Translations under genes and position numbers: made by a program
In this document: piece by piece, positions 16,977-25,774 of the stretch
Position numbering within the stretch: position 1 is the stretch's first letter
Layout of the letters: each line of letters begins with the position of its first letter
Source: Halorubrum vacuolatum
GTDB taxonomy: Archaea > Halobacteriota > Halobacteria > Halobacteriales > Haloferacaceae
Direction: 5' to 3'
DNA: 64,000 nucleotides
NCBI RefSeq assembly: GCF_900188065.1
Contig: NZ_FZNQ01000003.1
Coordinates: 124,001-188,000 of the forward strand
The notes under the pieces: model-generated
Database searches by the model: none
What the model saw: the letters and a program-made list of their open reading frames with translations, nothing else
What the model was told of the DNA's origin: nothing

Positions 16977-17717
16977 TCACTGCGGGCCCTCCGGACACGT
17001 CCCGTCGAGACACCGCCGGCCGGTTGCCGTCTCGACGATCGCGAGCCCGCAGTCGCAGTCGTCGACGACGACCCCGTTCGGGATCGAGACGGTCGTCTCA
17101 CAGACGGGGTGGCGATCACAGCCGAGGAAGACGCGTCCGGGTGCGGACTTGACGCGAAGATCGGATCCACAGTCTGGACAGTCCCAGACGCGGTCGAACC
17201 GTTCCTTCACGGCCGCCTCAAGCGGATCACACGCCGCGTTTAGACACAGGTGAAACGGCTCGCCGCGCTCGACGCGGATCTTCGGGAGCCCGCATTCCCC
17301 GCACGTCGAGTCCGTCACGCTCGCACCCGCGGGCAGCCCCCATCGGCTTTCACAGTCGAGACAGACGACGTCGCCGTGTGTCCGCACGAGCGGTCCGCCG
17401 TCGTCCGGGCAGGTTCCGACCGGCACGCCGGCTTCCGTGACGGGCAGCCCACGGGCGGCCGTCGCCACCTCGGAGACGATCCGAATCGTCCGGCTGCCGT
17501 CCCGGGCGCTGACGGTAAACCCGTCCCCGTCGCCCTCGACGACGACGGATTCGGGACGGGTGAGCCAGGCGACGGGCTGGTAGCCGTCGGCGTCGTGAAC
17601 GAGCGTGGTATTGTCGGGCTTGATGAGGACGACGACGTGACCGCGATGTGTGCGGACGCGGTCGCCGCGTTCGGTCACGATGCAGTCGCCGGCGAGGACG
17701 CGGAGGCGTTCGGGCAT
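16977..17717 (-). CDS. Zinc-finger protein with DUF91-like N-terminus and topoisomerase-type C4 finger
   Basis: 246 residues. The N-terminal ~90 residues (LRVLAGDCIVTERGDRVRTHRGHVVVLIKPDNTTLVHDADGYQPVAWL) resemble the N-terminal half of the DUF91/NucS proteins. Then come three cysteine clusters: CPDDGG/CLDC, CGECG/CLNAAC, and CPDCGSDLRVKSAPGRVFLGCDRHPVC, the last being a topoisomerase I-type C4 zinc finger; a final CDCG closes the protein. It lacks the C-terminal NucS nuclease domain, so a DNA-binding rather than cutting role is likelier. It lies 101 bp downstream of a Ski2-like helicase gene on the same strand, separated by a transposon-end relic. Confidence 0.8.
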   Translation of the reverse strand: MPERLRVLAGDCIVTERGDRVRTHRGHVVVLIKPDNTTLVHDADGYQPVAWLTRPESVVVEGDGDGFTVSARDGSRTIRIVSEVATAARGLPVTEAGVPVGTCPDDGGPLVRTHGDVVCLDCESRWGLPAGASVTDSTCGECGLPKIRVERGEPFHLCLNAACDPLEAAVKERFDRVWDCPDCGSDLRVKSAPGRVFLGCDRHPVCETTVSIPNGVVVDDCDCGLAIVETATGRRCLDGTCPEGPQ

Positions 17718-17759
17718 GCGCCGGATTGGCCTCGGCTTCCGATTTAAGCGGTTGCGTGC

Positions 17760-17822
17760 TCAGTCGTGGACGCTCACACGTCTTCGAGGCGGAAGCCCGC
17801 GACTTCAGTCGTGGACGCTCAC
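17760..17822 (+). mobile_element. Right-end relic of an IS200/IS605-type element
   Basis: The stretch GGAAGCCCGCGACTTCAGTCG (17791-17811 and following) matches the hairpin-forming right end that closes many haloarchaeal IS200/IS605 (tnpB) elements: stem CCGCGAC/GTCGTGG with loop TTCA. The last 18 bases, TCAGTCGTGGACGCTCAC, are also present at 17760-17777, so two ends are nested here. No transposase or tnpB remains. Family assignment is from memory of these ends and should be verified. Confidence 0.6.
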
Positions 17823-20218
17823 GTAATCCGTACGGTTCGGCTCGCTCGAACCGGCATGAGCGGCAGCTCCGGAAAGGTGACCTCAACGATGAACTCGAGT
17901 TCCTCGGCCGTCGGCGTGCCGAACACGCCGACCGGCAGGGTCGTCTCGCCGTCGAGGTAGGTCGCCTCCGTGCTCATCTCGACATCGTTGACCGTGACGC
18001 GGATCCCGACGCGGGCACCCCCGTCGACGTTGCGGACGGTCACCTCCCGCAGATCGTTCTCGCCGACGGCGACCGTCTCGGGGAACGACCCCCACTCCAC
18101 CTCGATTCGTGGGCACTCCGCGGCCGCCGCGACGACGCGCTCGGCGACGGACTCGCTTAGCCCCACCTTCGTCAGTGCACCGGTCCCAGCGTCGACGACC
18201 GACACCGGCGAGGTGAAGCCGGCCCCTGCGAGCCGCTCCGCCCGTCCCGCACCGACACCGTCGATGGCGGTAAGCGCGACGGCGTCGCGATCGATCCCGT
18301 GTTCGACACGTGCCTCGACGCGGCAGGCGAGGTTGGCCGCCCGCGGCCCCGACAGCCGGTCGAGGAACTCACGGAGCGCGGCGATCAGCCGAAGTGCGTT
18401 CTGTCGGATCACCCACGCGTCCGAGCGGAGATCGCTCGGGATCGAATCCGCCATCCCCGCGATGAGGATGGCGAACACCTTCCGGTGGCCGCCCTCCAAG
18501 GCCGTCTCGTGGTCCTCCAGGATCCGGTCGACGGCGTCCGCTTCGGCGGCCCGTGCGGAGACCGAGTCGAACTCGCCCGCGCCGGCGACGGCCTCCAGGA
18601 TCGAATCGACCGTCAGCCGGTCCCGGTTCGCGAGCGCCTCGAACCGTTGCGCCGTATCGAGCCGCAGATAGTACTTCGAGGCGAGCCGCCCGAGCGTCGT
18701 CGGCTCGATGGCGAGCTTCTCGTCGGCCGCGACGAACCCGTCCTCGACGAGCGATCTCACCGTCCCTCGGACGCGTTCGCGGATCCCCTCGAAGTCGTAC
18801 GCCTCGGGCTTCGACTCGGCCCTGACGTAGTAGAACGTCGTCTCCAGCCACGCCATGACGTCCTCCAGCCCCTGAATGGTGCCCATCGCGACCTCCGCGT
18901 TGAGGTGGGCGGCCAGCTCGCCGGCGAGTCGCGATTCGATCTCCTTTCCCTCCCGGAGCAACCGACGGTAGCGGTCCGCGTCGCTTCGGTCACAGACGAC
19001 CCAACCGTAGCCGACGTCGTCGTAGCCGGGTCGACCCGCCCGCCCGAGCATCTGGAGGACGTCGAGCGGGGAGATGTCCGTCTCGCCCTCCAGTGGGTCG
19101 TGATACTTCGTGTCGCGGATGATCACACAGCGGGCCGGGAGGTTCACCCCCCACGCGAGCGTGGAGGTCGAAAAGAGGAGCTTGATCCGCCCTTCCTTGA
19201 ACCACTGCTCGACGCGGTCGCGGTCGCCCTTCCCGAGCCCGGCGTGGTGGAACCCGACCCCGTCGAGGACGGACTGTCTGAGCGTGTCGTTCGATAGTTC
19301 GGCAGCGTCGGTGTGGAAGTCGTAATCGCCACGGGTGTCGACGGGGATGTCCCGGTCGGTGATCTCGTCGCGCGCCTTCTTTGCGGCCTGCACGGTGTCC
19401 TGACGCGAGGAGACGAAGACGAGCGCCTGACCGTCCTCGCGAACGTGCGGCTCCGCGAGGTCGAGCGCGCGGTAGAGCCGCCGATATTTGTCGGCGAAGG
19501 CGTTCGAGCCGTGGGTGTACGTCTTCACGCCCGTTTCGAGATCGACGGGTCGGTAGTCGTCGCCGAACTCGTAGGTCGTCTCCGCGGGCGCGTCGAGCCA
19601 CGCCGCGACGTCCTCCACGTTCGGCATCGTCGCCGAGAGCGCGACGATTCGGGGGTTCTGGAGGCGTCGGAGCCGCGAGATGGTCACCTCCAGGACCGCG
19701 CCGCGTTTGTCCGAGTCGAGCAAATGGACCTCGTCGATCACGACGCAATCGATGTCGGTGATGAACGAGTAGCGCGTCGAGTCGTGTTTGCGCGTCGCGC
19801 TGTCGGCCTTCTCCGGTGTGGTCACGAGCACGTCGGCGCGCTCGGCACGCCGGGGGTTGAGGTCGCGCTCGCCTGAGACGACGTAGACGGAGTAGCCGAG
19901 TTCCTCGAACCGCTCCCACTCGCTTTCCTTCTCGTTGGTGAGCGCGCGAAGCGGCGCGATGAAGAGCGCGGTCCCGCCCTCCGAGAGGGTCTTACAGATG
20001 GCCAACTCGGCGAGGGCGGTCTTTCCCGAGGCCGTCGGCGCGGAGGCGACGACGTTGTGGTCGGTCTCCAAGAGTCCGGGAAGCGCCTCCCGTTGCATCC
20101 GGTTGAACTCCTCGAAGCCGAACGCCGCCGCGAACTCCGGCACCGCCTCCGCGACCTTCACGGCACACCACGCCCGGAACTGGCTCGCATTATTCGAGCT
20201 CCGGGGCTTCGGGGGCAA
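17819..20218 (-). CDS. Ski2-type (Hel308/Brr2-like) DEAD/DEAH helicase
   Basis: 799 residues. RecA1 has Walker A APTASGKT at residues 60-67, PTPEK/TTPEKAD, the DEVH box VIDEVHLLDSD and SATMPN. RecA2 has VFVSSRQDT, GFHHAGLGKGDRDRVE, LLFSTSTLAWGVNLPA and motif VI QMLGRAGRPG. A winged helix and ratchet follow, then helix-hairpin-helix AIDGVGAGRAERLAGAGF (about residue 675), and a C-terminal FN3-like Sec63 domain (about 700-799). It would unwind DNA or remodel nucleic acid complexes at the expense of ATP. The Sec63 tail separates it from canonical Hel308. A GTG at 20164 (residue 19) is a good alternative start. Confidence 0.92.
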   Translation of the reverse strand: MPPKPRSSNNASQFRAWCAVKVAEAVPEFAAAFGFEEFNRMQREALPGLLETDHNVVASAPTASGKTALAELAICKTLSEGGTALFIAPLRALTNEKESEWERFEELGYSVYVVSGERDLNPRRAERADVLVTTPEKADSATRKHDSTRYSFITDIDCVVIDEVHLLDSDKRGAVLEVTISRLRRLQNPRIVALSATMPNVEDVAAWLDAPAETTYEFGDDYRPVDLETGVKTYTHGSNAFADKYRRLYRALDLAEPHVREDGQALVFVSSRQDTVQAAKKARDEITDRDIPVDTRGDYDFHTDAAELSNDTLRQSVLDGVGFHHAGLGKGDRDRVEQWFKEGRIKLLFSTSTLAWGVNLPARCVIIRDTKYHDPLEGETDISPLDVLQMLGRAGRPGYDDVGYGWVVCDRSDADRYRRLLREGKEIESRLAGELAAHLNAEVAMGTIQGLEDVMAWLETTFYYVRAESKPEAYDFEGIRERVRGTVRSLVEDGFVAADEKLAIEPTTLGRLASKYYLRLDTAQRFEALANRDRLTVDSILEAVAGAGEFDSVSARAAEADAVDRILEDHETALEGGHRKVFAILIAGMADSIPSDLRSDAWVIRQNALRLIAALREFLDRLSGPRAANLACRVEARVEHGIDRDAVALTAIDGVGAGRAERLAGAGFTSPVSVVDAGTGALTKVGLSESVAERVVAAAAECPRIEVEWGSFPETVAVGENDLREVTVRNVDGGARVGIRVTVNDVEMSTEATYLDGETTLPVGVFGTPTAEELEFIVEVTFPELPLMPVRASRTVRIT

Positions 20219-20301
20219 AGGCGTTTCTCATCCGGCCGTCGTGGGGGAGTCGCCGCCGATCGGCACGTAGGTTCAACACGCCGGCCCCCGAGAGGTCGAC
20301 C

Positions 20302-20925
20302 GTGACCGACGACCGGAGGCGGTGGAACGAGAAGTACAGCGCTGACGACGACTTCGAACTTCCCGAGGATCCGATCCCCGAACTCGCGAGACGGATCGAC
20401 ACGCTCCCCGACGGCCGCGCGCTTGACGTCGCGACCGGTACCGGACGCAACGCGCGCTACCTCGCCGCCCACGGCTACGACGTGGAGGCCGTCGACGTCT
20501 CCGATGAGGCGCTCACGCAAGCACGCGAGCGTGCCGACGCACAGGGCGTCGCGGTCGAGTGGATCCGTGCCGACCTTTCCGATCCCGACTTCGAGGTCGA
20601 ACCGGACGCCTACGACCTGATCACGGTGAGTTTCTTCGCCGCGCTCGACCTGCTTCCGGACCTCAAGGAGGCGCTCGCGCCCGGCGGGGTCCTGATATAT
20701 GAACACCACCTCCGAACGAGCGATCCGGTCGAGATCGCCCCCTCGAACGACCGGCATCGCTACCGGTCGAACGACCTCCTGCGGGCGTGTCTGGACCTGA
20801 CGATCCTCGGGTACGAGGAGCGCCGCCGCACGGTCAACGACGGCACCGCGGCGGTCGCCACGCTCGTCGCGCGCAACTCCGGCGGCGGCGCGCAGTCGTA
20901 TCCGGCGTTTTCGGGGGACCGCTAA
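20302..20925 (+). CDS. Class I SAM-dependent methyltransferase (TehB-like)
   Basis: 207 residues with a GTG start. Motif I ALDVATGTGRNARYLAAHGYDV, post-I acidic residue (VEAVDVS), motif II YDLITVSFFAAL and motif III LAPGGVLIYEHH form a complete SAM-binding Rossmann fold. The N-terminal RRWNEKYSADDDFELPEDP block is shared with TehB/thiopurine-type methyltransferases, so a small-molecule or metalloid substrate is possible; sequence does not decide. Divergent from the helicase gene, 83 bp away. The next gene (TRAM protein) lies 100 bp downstream on the same strand. Confidence 0.9.
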   Translation: MTDDRRRWNEKYSADDDFELPEDPIPELARRIDTLPDGRALDVATGTGRNARYLAAHGYDVEAVDVSDEALTQARERADAQGVAVEWIRADLSDPDFEVEPDAYDLITVSFFAALDLLPDLKEALAPGGVLIYEHHLRTSDPVEIAPSNDRHRYRSNDLLRACLDLTILGYEERRRTVNDGTAAVATLVARNSGGGAQSYPAFSGDR

Positions 20926-21025
20926 CGCGTCACGCTCGACCGTCGCCCGTCTCCGACCACCGAGTCCGCCCCGTTCGGCACATCGGGACCGACCGATTCA
21001 ACTTCACCCCGTCCGAGAGGCGCGC

Positions 21026-21379
21026 ATGGAACTCGTTTTCGTCGCCGCCGCGGGGGCCGTCGTGCTTCTCGGGTTGCTCCTCGTCGTCCGTCGACTCCGG
21101 GGACCCTCAGAGTCGGCCAAACGGTCGAAAAAAGCCCACGAGGCGGCACAGGAACGCGACCCGCCCGTGGAGATCGGTGAGACGTATACGTTCGGGGTGA
21201 TCGAACTCACCGACCATCACTCGGGCAAGGAGGTCGCCGTCGGAAAGGTCGAGGGGTTCGTCGTCTTCGTCGAGGGAATCCCAAACGACATCGGCGAGGG
21301 CGACGTGATCCGCGCGAAGGTGCTCTCGTTCAACCAGGGGCGCACGTCGGCGGACGCGACGTTCGTCGAGCGGGGATGA
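21026..21379 (+). CDS. Membrane-anchored TRAM-domain protein
   Basis: 117 residues. One N-terminal transmembrane helix (VFVAAAGAVVLLGLLLVVRRL) and a basic/polar linker precede a TRAM domain of about 60 residues (PVEIGETYTFGVIELTDHHSGKEVAVGKVEGFVVFVEGIPNDIGEGDVIRAKVLS), a beta-barrel RNA-binding fold. Free archaeal TRAM proteins act as RNA chaperones; this one would sit at the inner membrane face. A TATA-like box for a downstream RNA begins only a few bases after its stop. Confidence 0.92.
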   Translation: MELVFVAAAGAVVLLGLLLVVRRLRGPSESAKRSKKAHEAAQERDPPVEIGETYTFGVIELTDHHSGKEVAVGKVEGFVVFVEGIPNDIGEGDVIRAKVLSFNQGRTSADATFVERG

Positions 21380-21382
21380 CGA

Positions 21383-21392
21383 TTATTTATAA
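21383..21392 (+). promoter_or_regulatory. TATA-like box before the hairpin-rich element
   Basis: ATTATTTATA (about 21382-21391) lies right after the TRAM stop. Transcription about 25 nt downstream would begin at about 21412, the first base of the first hairpin. Confidence 0.4.
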
Positions 21393-21410
21393 GCGATCGG
21401 ACGATACGGT

Positions 21411-21606
21411 GGCGCGCCCGGCGAGCGCCTTTTAAGGGCGTTCGCCGGAGCGCGAGGTCGTCGGATTACATCCGACGGCTTGGAAATCGGAGATTTCCAG
21501 TGGAGTTGGCGGTGGCGACCGTAGGGAGCCGCCGCCAACGAGGCTGGGGAGGCGTGAGGTGCGGTTGCGGTTGTATGCTGGAGGATACTCCATCTGTGTT
21601 CAGCAT
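21411..21606. ncRNA. Candidate structured RNA or mobile element: five consecutive hairpins
   Basis: Five near-perfect stem-loops follow one another with almost no gap. H1: 21413-21453, ~17-bp stem with loop TTTTAA and one bulge. H2: 21459-21477, 8 bp perfect, extendable to 10. H3: 21481-21499, 8 bp perfect with loop GGA. H4: 21506-21538, 11 bp with one G.U pair. H5: 21575-21606, 6-bp outer stem enclosing GGAG-GATA-CTCC. A TATA-like box precedes the element on the plus strand, and GTATTTAAATAC (about 21645-21656) could drive the minus strand instead. The region lies between convergent genes and has no credible coding frame. I do not recognise the RNA family; a transposable element is the alternative. 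Confidence 0.55.
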
Positions 21607-21644
21607 CGGTTCCCCTGACGTCGTTTATGAACTGCCGGCTGGTG

Positions 21645-21656
21645 TATTTAAATACC
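21645..21656 (-). promoter_or_regulatory. Palindromic TATA-like sequence GTATTTAAATAC
   Basis: It could serve as a promoter on either strand; on the minus strand transcription would start near 21620 and run through the hairpin array. Confidence 0.4.
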
Positions 21657-21697
21657 CAATTCCCGCTTGGTATCACCGTTAGTGGAGCCACTCCTCG

Positions 21698-23497
21698 CTA
21701 TTCGAGGTCCAACAACGACGCAACTTCATCGAGGTAGCCATCGTAGACATCGATGGCGGCCTCGATCGGCTCCGGTGAGGCCATATCGATGCCGGCGCGT
21801 TCGACGACCTCAAGCGGGTACGCCGACCCGCCCGCGCGTAGCATCTCCCGGTAGTCGGCGGCGGCCGTCTCGCCTTCGGCCTGGATCCGCTTCACGATGG
21901 CCGCGGCCGCCGAGATTCCGGTCGCGTACTGGTAGACGTAGAAGTTGTAATAGAAGTGCGGGATGCGCTGCCACTCGCGCTCAATGCCGCCGGTGAGTTC
22001 GGCGGGTTCGTAGTAGGCCCCCTTCAGCGCCGCGTACTGCTCGTCGAGGACGTCCGGGGTGAGCGCCTCGTCGTTTTCGATCCGCTCGTGGATCTCCGCC
22101 TCGAAGGCCGCGAACATCGTCTGGCGGAACAGCGTCGAGCGGAAGCGTTCGAGATACTCATCGAGCACGTGCGTCCGGAGCGTCTCGTCCTCGAGGTTCT
22201 CAAGCAGGTAGTGGGTGAGCAGCGTCTCGTTGACCGTGGAGGCGATCTCCGCGACGAAGATCTCATACCCCGCGTCGTGCCACGGCTGCGTCTCGCCGGC
22301 CAGCTCCGAGTGCATCGAGTGCCCGAGCTCGTGCGCGAGCGTGAACATCGAGGCGATGTCGTCCTGGTAGTTCATCATGATGAACGGCTGGGTGTCGTAG
22401 GTCCCCGAGGAGAACGCGCCGGAGCGCTTCCCGCGGTTCTCGTACACGTCGACCCACCGCGAGTGAAGCCCCTCGGCCATCCGGTCCTGATACGCCTCAC
22501 CGAGCGGCTCGACGGCCTCGATCACCCACTCGACGGCCTGATCGTACTCGACGTCCGGGCCCTGATCGCCGGTGAGCGACATGTAGAGGTCGTGGCTCTC
22601 CAGGGTGTCGACACCGAGCGCCCGCCGTTTCAACTCCGCGTGCCGGTGGAGCACGTCGAGGTTGTCGCCGACGGTGTCGACGAGGGTGTCGTACACCTCG
22701 ACGGGGACGTTCGGGCCGTGGAGGGCGGCCTCCCGGGCGGAGTCGTAGTCACGGAGTCGGGCGCTGATGACGTGCTCGCGCACCGCCTTCTCCAAGGCGG
22801 TCCCGACCGCGTTTCGCACCGACTCCCACTCCTCATAGAACGTCTCGTGGACGCGACGGCGGAACTCGCGGTCCGGGTCCGTCTGGAGCTTCGTGAAGTT
22901 CGCCTGGCTGATCTCGATCTCCTCGCCGTCGGGATCCTCCACGATCCCGTAGGTGAGGTCCGCGTTGGTGAGCATCGAGTAGATCTCGCTCGGCGCGCTC
23001 GTCACCTCCGAAAGCTCCGCGAGGACCGACTCCACCTCCGCCGAGCGCGTGTGCGGCGCGGCTCGGAGGACGTCATCGAGGTAGTGTTCGTACTCCGCGA
23101 GGCCGGGTTCCGACTCGACGAGCGCCTCCACGTCGGCCTCGCTCAGCGTCTGCAGCTCCGGTTCGAGATAGGAGATCGCGCTTGCGGCCTCCGAGCGGAG
23201 CGACGAGGCACGCGCCGACATCGCCTGGTACGTCTGGTTGCGGGTGTCCTCCGCGCTGCGAAGTTGGGCGTAGACGGCGACCTGGCCGATCTCGCGGAAC
23301 ACGGCCTCCCGAAGCTCCAGCAGCTCGAGCAGCGTTTCGGCATCCTCCGTGACGCGTCCCTCGTACGCCCGAAGCTCGTCCACTCGGGGGGCGACGGCCT
23401 CGAACGCCGCCTCCCATGCGTCGTCGTCCGCGAAGACGCTCGAGAGCGACCACGTATATTCGTCGTCTATCGCCGATCGCTCGGGAACTACACTCAT
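21698..23497 (-). CDS. pepF: Oligoendopeptidase F
   Basis: 599 residues, the usual length for M3B oligopeptidases. The zinc motif HELGHSMHSE is near residue 385, followed by the third-ligand glutamate region YEIFVAEIASTVNETLL; FMMNYQDDIASMFTLA precedes it. It cleaves short cytoplasmic peptides, probably in peptide recycling; an ABC peptide importer lies elsewhere in this window (50.6-56.8 kb). Monocistronic, divergent from the reductase-like gene. Confidence 0.96.
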   Translation of the reverse strand: MSVVPERSAIDDEYTWSLSSVFADDDAWEAAFEAVAPRVDELRAYEGRVTEDAETLLELLELREAVFREIGQVAVYAQLRSAEDTRNQTYQAMSARASSLRSEAASAISYLEPELQTLSEADVEALVESEPGLAEYEHYLDDVLRAAPHTRSAEVESVLAELSEVTSAPSEIYSMLTNADLTYGIVEDPDGEEIEISQANFTKLQTDPDREFRRRVHETFYEEWESVRNAVGTALEKAVREHVISARLRDYDSAREAALHGPNVPVEVYDTLVDTVGDNLDVLHRHAELKRRALGVDTLESHDLYMSLTGDQGPDVEYDQAVEWVIEAVEPLGEAYQDRMAEGLHSRWVDVYENRGKRSGAFSSGTYDTQPFIMMNYQDDIASMFTLAHELGHSMHSELAGETQPWHDAGYEIFVAEIASTVNETLLTHYLLENLEDETLRTHVLDEYLERFRSTLFRQTMFAAFEAEIHERIENDEALTPDVLDEQYAALKGAYYEPAELTGGIEREWQRIPHFYYNFYVYQYATGISAAAAIVKRIQAEGETAAADYREMLRAGGSAYPLEVVERAGIDMASPEPIEAAIDVYDGYLDEVASLLDLE

Positions 23498-23571
23498 ATC
23501 CTTCCCTGGATCCGCCGACCACTAAGGCTTACGCGCGGCGGCGATTTGAAGGAGCGAGCGGTCCGGGACAC

Positions 23572-24732
23572 ATGGAACGGAAGACGGTCCGCCCGGCGAC
23601 GACAACGCCCAAGGTCGGGGGCGACGTGGATCCGTCCGTGACCCTCCTCATCTATGGCGCGTACGGCTACACCGGGGAGTTGATCTCGCGGGCTGCCGTC
23701 GACCGCGGACGCAGTCCGATCCTCGCCGGCCGTGACGGCGACCGACTCCGGAAACTCGGACGGGAGTTGCGGGCGGACGTCCGCGAGTTCGACCTCTCAG
23801 TTCCCGAGTTCGTCGCCGAGAGTATCCGTGACGTCGATCTCGTGTTGAACTGTGCGGGCCCCTTCGTCGCCACCGCCGACCCTCTCGTCGACGCCTGTCT
23901 CGAAACCGGGGTCGACTACCTCGACGTCACCGGCGAGTACGCGGTGCTCGCGGCGATCGCCGACCGAAGCGCGGAGGCGGCAGCCGCCGACGTCACCCTG
24001 CTGCCGGCGGTCGGTTTCGACGTCGTCGCCACGGACTGTCTCGCCGCGGACCTCGTCGAGCGCCTTCCGGAGGCGACGACGCTCGTATTGGGCGTCGAAG
24101 CCACCGGCTCGATCTCGCGCGGGACCGCCCGAACCGGCGTTCGTGGCCTCGGTGTCGGGCCTCGCATTCGCCGAAACGGTGACTTGGTTCGGCCCGACGA
24201 CGGCGCCCGAGCGCGACGGCTCGATTTCGGCCGGGGGGAACGACCCGCGCTCGCCGTGGCGTGGGCCGACCTCGTCACCGCGACGCACACGACAGGCATC
24301 GAGAACGTGGCCGTCTACGTCGCGCTCGACCCGTTCACCATGCGGGCGGTTCGGTTCACCCGACCGTTGACGCCGCTCCTCCGGACACGGCCGGTGCAGT
24401 GGCTGCTCGACCGGATGGCCGCCGCGCGTTTCGAGGGGCCGAGTCCCGCCGAGCGGGAGCGTTCCGAGATGTTCGTCTACGGCGAGGCGTGTACGGCGTA
24501 CGAGGCGTGTCTGGGGGGCGCTGAGGGACACGGCGGCCCGCGGTCGGACGGCGACCGGATCGTTGCCCGCCTTCGGACCCCCGACCCCTACGACGTGACG
24601 ATCGAGACGGCGCTCGCGGCCGTCGAACGGGTCGCAGCCGGCGATGCGCCCGTCGGATTCACTACCCCGGCCGGTGCGTTCGGCCCGTCGTTCATCGATG
24701 TCGTCGATGGGGTGGAGCGTCTCGATCACTGA
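23572..24732 (+). CDS. Saccharopine dehydrogenase-like / trans-acting enoyl reductase-type protein
   Basis: 386 residues from ATG 23572. The Rossmann start VTLLIYGAYGYTGELISRAAVDRG, then ILAGRDGDRLRKL, NCAGPF and VDYLDVTGEYAVL are typical of the saccharopine dehydrogenase NADP-binding family, including trans-acting enoyl reductases. No lysine-catabolism or lipid gene adjoins it, so the substrate is unknown. Family alignment begins near residue 23, so a GTG at 23638 is a plausible alternative start. Its stop overlaps the convergent acetyltransferase stop by 7 nt. Confidence 0.85.
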   Translation: MERKTVRPATTTPKVGGDVDPSVTLLIYGAYGYTGELISRAAVDRGRSPILAGRDGDRLRKLGRELRADVREFDLSVPEFVAESIRDVDLVLNCAGPFVATADPLVDACLETGVDYLDVTGEYAVLAAIADRSAEAAAADVTLLPAVGFDVVATDCLAADLVERLPEATTLVLGVEATGSISRGTARTGVRGLGVGPRIRRNGDLVRPDDGARARRLDFGRGERPALAVAWADLVTATHTTGIENVAVYVALDPFTMRAVRFTRPLTPLLRTRPVQWLLDRMAAARFEGPSPAERERSEMFVYGEACTAYEACLGGAEGHGGPRSDGDRIVARLRTPDPYDVTIETALAAVERVAAGDAPVGFTTPAGAFGPSFIDVVDGVERLDH

Positions 24733-25268
24733 CTGGCATCACCGGTCGTCCACTCCGCATACAGGTGGCTTTCTTCACTGTCCTTCGATGCTTCCCCCGG
24801 CTGTTCATTCACGATAGCGAACCCAAGATCCGTATAAAAAGCCATCAGTGACGGGTCGAACGTCGCGGTGATCCGGCCGACCGTGGGCTCGCTCGCGAGG
24901 GTTCGAACCGCCCTCGCGACGAGCGTCGATCCGATCCCCCGTCCCCGTCGCTCACGGCGGACCGCGACCGCCTCGATCGCTGCCTCGCGGGGACCGGGAC
25001 GCTCGATCGTGAGCGCCCCGACGACGGTATCGGTCGATTCGATTCGGGCGACGAACACGTCGCCGGCGTCGATGCGCTCGTCGAGACTGTCCACGTCGAT
25101 CTCAAGCATCGCCGCATCGACGATCCGGAGCACGTCGAGCCGATCCCTCGGTGTGGCGACGGCGATGAGGAACCCTTCTGGAGCGTGCGTCGCCTCCGGC
25201 CGATGCTCCTTCGGTTGGTCATCCTTCGGTCGGTTCCCCTTCGACTCCCGCGATCGTCCCGGCTTCAC
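24726..25268 (-). CDS. GNAT-family N-acetyltransferase
   Basis: 180 residues from a GTG start. The acetyl-CoA site is seen in AIEAVAVRRERRGRGIGSTLVARAVRTL (RxxGxG/A loop), with the C-terminal MAFYTDLGFAIVNE. The N-terminal ~30 residues are basic and polar and probably disordered. The GTG overlaps the TGA of the peroxiredoxin gene by 4 nt (GTGA), so it is the last member of a coupled three-gene operon SAMP2-peroxiredoxin-acetyltransferase. Substrate unknown. Confidence 0.85.
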   Translation of the reverse strand: MKPGRSRESKGNRPKDDQPKEHRPEATHAPEGFLIAVATPRDRLDVLRIVDAAMLEIDVDSLDERIDAGDVFVARIESTDTVVGALTIERPGPREAAIEAVAVRRERRGRGIGSTLVARAVRTLASEPTVGRITATFDPSLMAFYTDLGFAIVNEQPGEASKDSEESHLYAEWTTGDASQ

Positions 25269-25774
25269 GCGAACTTCCCAACCTCCGCGAGCAGCTCGTC
25301 GATAGTGGGCCGATCGTCGGCGGTTCGACCGGCGTGGCGCCACAGCTCCCGTGGCTCGTCCCGCAGGTCGAGCAGGACCACGAGCGGCATGCGACCGAGC
25401 AGGTCGATCCGTTTCCCGAGTGCCCCGAGCCGCGTCGGCTGTCCGTAGCGGTCGGCGACCGCGCTGTCGGCGTCGGCGAGCACCGGATGCGGCGCGTCCC
25501 GCCGCTCCGCCCAAGCGACGGCGCGTGAGCGCGGCTCCGGAAGGATGGCTATCACCTCGGCGTCGCGCTCCCGAAATGCCCCGTACCGACGGGCGATCCG
25601 GGCGGCTTGGCGTCGACAGTTTCCACAGCGCGCATCCCGGTGAAAGAACACGACCGCGAGGCTCGCCTCCGTCGCCGAGAGCGTGAACGGATCGGGGCCG
25701 ACCCCGCCGTTCGGGAGGGTAAAATCGCGGTCGGCAGTCGCCGTTTCGCCATCATCGCTTCGCTCAGCGTTCAC
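25265..25774 (-). CDS. Peroxiredoxin-like redoxin (AhpC/TSA family)
   Basis: 169 residues, GTG start. The thioredoxin fold shows LAVVFFHRDARCGNCRRQAARIARRY, where the active region has CGNC, as in the PRXL2/AhpC-TSA-2 like branch and not the PxxxTxxC of classical peroxiredoxins; VLADADSAVADRYGQP follows. Likely a thiol peroxidase or thiol-disulfide reductase. It is linked by 4-nt GTGA overlaps to the SAMP2-like gene upstream and the acetyltransferase downstream. Confidence 0.85.
   Translation of the reverse strand: MNAERSDDGETATADRDFTLPNGGVGPDPFTLSATEASLAVVFFHRDARCGNCRRQAARIARRYGAFRERDAEVIAILPEPRSRAVAWAERRDAPHPVLADADSAVADRYGQPTRLGALGKRIDLLGRMPLVVLLDLRDEPRELWRHAGRTADDRPTIDELLAEVGKFA

Noticed and set aside
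21383-21691. 102-residue minus-strand frame across the hairpin array
   Set aside because: The product is strongly basic, unlike haloarchaeal proteins, and the sequence is dominated by inverted repeats, so RNA or repeat structure explains it better.
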